The notes beneath the pieces were generated by a model. The model worked only from the letters and a program-made list of their open reading frames with translations, was not told where the DNA came from and did no database searches. From positions 1 to 7,571 of the forward strand of contig JASHVB010000757.1 in assembly GCA_030039695.1 (NCBI GenBank): a stretch of 7,571 bases of DNA. The letters are read 5' to 3'. The translations under genes and the position numbers were made by a program. Positions 6,467 to 7,571 of the stretch are shown here, in pieces. The stretch is from Acetobacteraceae bacterium. GTDB taxonomy: Bacteria > Pseudomonadota > Alphaproteobacteria > Acetobacterales > Acetobacteraceae. Positions within the stretch are counted from its first letter, which is position 1. Each line of letters starts with the position of its first letter.

Positions 6467-7311
6467 GGCGCGAGTCTCCGGAAGAGCTGCGCGAGGGGAC
6501 GGGAGGCACGGAGCGCCCGTACGGGGACTAGCGGGTCGGTTGGCCGCTCAGCGCGGTGCGGCGCCAGTGCCGCCCCGAGTAAAGCCCAGGCGCGCCGCGA
6601 CAGGACGGCCGGCGGTTCAACGATGTCGGTGTGGCGTGCCGGGCGGTAATCGAATGGATGGCGGGCGGTGATCAGCTCGTAGGCGATGATGGCGAGCGCG
6701 AAGACATCGTCCCGCGGTTCCGGAGCCGCACCCTCAATCACCTCCGGCGATGTATAGGACGGGGTGACGATCCGTTCCGTGGTCATTGGCATTTGCGCGC
6801 TAACCGGCCGCGCCGACTCGAAATCGATCAGCTTGCTCCGACCCAGCCCGTCAAGGAGCAGATTGCCGGGCTTGATGTCCGCATGGACCCATCCCGCCGC
6901 ATGCAGGAAGCGGGCGGCCCGCGCCGCGCCTTCGAGCAAGTCGGCCGCGTGCTCGGCAGACACCGGAGAGCCTCGCTCGGTGATGTCCCGCAGGCTGCCG
7001 CCCGTGAGCTCCTCCATTACGAGATACGGCACGCCGTCCTCGACGCCGGTGTCGTGCACGCGGACGATGTTTGGGTGAGCGAATGTCTTCATGCGGCCGG
7101 CTTGGGCGATGAGCAGCGCCGCCTCGTCCGCGTGGTTACAGAGCGAGTGCCGCAAAATCTTGACCGCGATCGATGGGCCTGGGGCTGCGAGGTCGGTGCC
7201 GCGATGAACGAGAGAGGTCCGGCCGCACCCGATCATTTCCGCCAGTCGATAGCGACCGCCCAGCACCGTGCCCTGGGCGAAGGAGCGCAAGCTCTCAGAG
7301 CCGCGGCACAC
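6454..7311 (-). CDS. T6SS-associated serine/threonine protein kinase (PpkA/ImpN-like), minimal soluble form
   Basis: This is a Hanks-type kinase of about 285 residues. The glycine loop IGCGRTSLV is at 27-35, the ATP-binding lysine in AVKIL is Lys51, and the catalytic loop HADIKPGN (143-150) gives Asp145 and Asn150. The metal-binding Asp163 sits in LIDFESA, so DFG reads DFE. SPE at 188-190 replaces APE, and the helix-F aspartate is in DDVFALA. HRD reads HAD, making it a non-RD kinase. There is no membrane segment, forkhead or sensor domain; the protein ends about 25 residues after the kinase fold. The start is taken as GTG 7311-7309 because CGGAG lies seven bases before it; the frame is open to a TTG at 7401, well inside tssM, and TTG 7290 is a weaker option. 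It overlaps tssM by 17 bases. PpkA homologues in other T6SSs phosphorylate Fha or TssL; the target here is unknown, and no phosphatase gene is in view. Confidence 0.88.
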   Translation of the reverse strand: MCRGSESLRSFAQGTVLGGRYRLAEMIGCGRTSLVHRGTDLAAPGPSIAVKILRHSLCNHADEAALLIAQAGRMKTFAHPNIVRVHDTGVEDGVPYLVMEELTGGSLRDITERGSPVSAEHAADLLEGAARAARFLHAAGWVHADIKPGNLLLDGLGRSKLIDFESARPVSAQMPMTTERIVTPSYTSPEVIEGAAPEPRDDVFALAIIAYELITARHPFDYRPARHTDIVEPPAVLSRRAWALLGAALAPHRAERPTDPLVPVRALRASRPLAQLFRRLAPCPA

Positions 7312-7571
7312 AGTAGAACTCCGAGAAAGTGCTGCGGGCGAACGGGTTGAGGACGCTGCCAGCCGAGAGCACGAAAGTTGCCCGGTAGCCCTGGATCGCA
7401 AAGCCGAGCGTGATTCGGTCCGGGCTGCCGGCTTGCGTTTCCTGGGCGCTATCGAGGAGCTGGAAAAGGGCCCAGGGGCCCGAGAATGATGTCTCGAGAG
7501 TCTGACCGTTCACGAGCGAAAGGGTGAGCGAGGCACTGCCGGGCGCGTTCGGGTTCGGCCAGGCGAATGTG
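7295..7571 (-). CDS. tssM: T6SS membrane complex protein TssM (IcmF/ImpL), C-terminal part, cut by the window edge
   Basis: The last 91 codons of tssM enter from the right edge and end at TGA 7297-7295. Residues read FAWPNPNAPGSASLTLS, then GPWALFQLLDSAQ, then VLSAGSVLNPFAR and a final FYCVPRL. This is the conserved end of TssM, with the F.WP, GPWALFRLLD, SV.NPF and F.CP..L signatures. TssM spans the inner membrane; its long C-terminal part lies in the periplasm and contacts TssJ at the outer membrane. The usual protein exceeds 1,000 residues, so most is outside the window. The reading frame is clean to its stop with no sign of decay. The stop falls inside the 5' end of the kinase gene, so translation of the two is probably coupled. 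Confidence 0.95.
   Translation of the reverse strand, partial: TFAWPNPNAPGSASLTLSLVNGQTLETSFSGPWALFQLLDSAQETQAGSPDRITLGFAIQGYRATFVLSAGSVLNPFARSTFSEFYCVPRL

Noticed and set aside
7312..7401. A longer kinase starting from TTG at 7401
   Set aside because: It would overlap tssM by over 100 bases, has a Ser/Arg-rich sequence without family similarity, and the GTG at 7311 has a good ribosome binding site.
1..7571. CRISPR arrays, insertion sequences, tRNA or rRNA genes
   Set aside because: I saw no regularly spaced repeats, terminal inverted repeats with a transposase, or RNA gene signatures; nearly every base belongs to the T6SS operon.

Overview
The window is the middle of a type VI secretion system (T6SS) gene cluster. 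All genes lie on the minus strand and are tightly packed, so transcription runs from high to low coordinates. The high GC, the strong GC-driven shadow frames and the flavour of the proteins suggest an alphaproteobacterium, possibly of the Hyphomicrobiales. This is a judgement from sequence character only; I cannot name a genus.

Layout in transcription order: the C-terminus of TssM (enters from the right edge, ends at 7295); a short soluble Ser/Thr protein kinase (7311-6454); TssA with a VasJ-type C-terminus (6466-4847); TssB (4814-4320) and TssC (4284-2800), the contractile sheath pair; a sigma-54-dependent activator of the VasH type with GAF, AAA+ and Fis-HTH domains (2733-1051); an exported lytic transglycosylase with a Sel1-like N-terminal part (1066-218); and the first 63 codons of a PAAR-like DUF4280 protein that runs off the left edge (190-1). 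Three junctions overlap (17, 13 and 16 bases) and the others are 27 to 66 bases, which fits one operon with translational coupling. There is no gene-free stretch longer than 66 bases. I found no convincing promoter or rho-independent terminator. The only notable intergenic structure is an 8-bp inverted repeat between tssC and the activator gene.

Working together: TssM belongs to the envelope complex, TssA primes and coordinates sheath assembly, and TssB/TssC form the sheath that drives the tube outward. The PAAR-like protein is probably the spike tip or an effector carrier. The transglycosylase probably opens peptidoglycan locally so the apparatus can cross it. The kinase is a candidate post-translational switch, and the activator ties transcription to RpoN. 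Essential T6SS genes not seen here (tssE, F, G, H, J, K, L, hcp, vgrG) must lie outside the window if the system is complete. The core is a known machine. The points worth a second look are the accessory tail (activator, transglycosylase, PAAR-like protein placed straight after tssC) and the unusual kinase active site.
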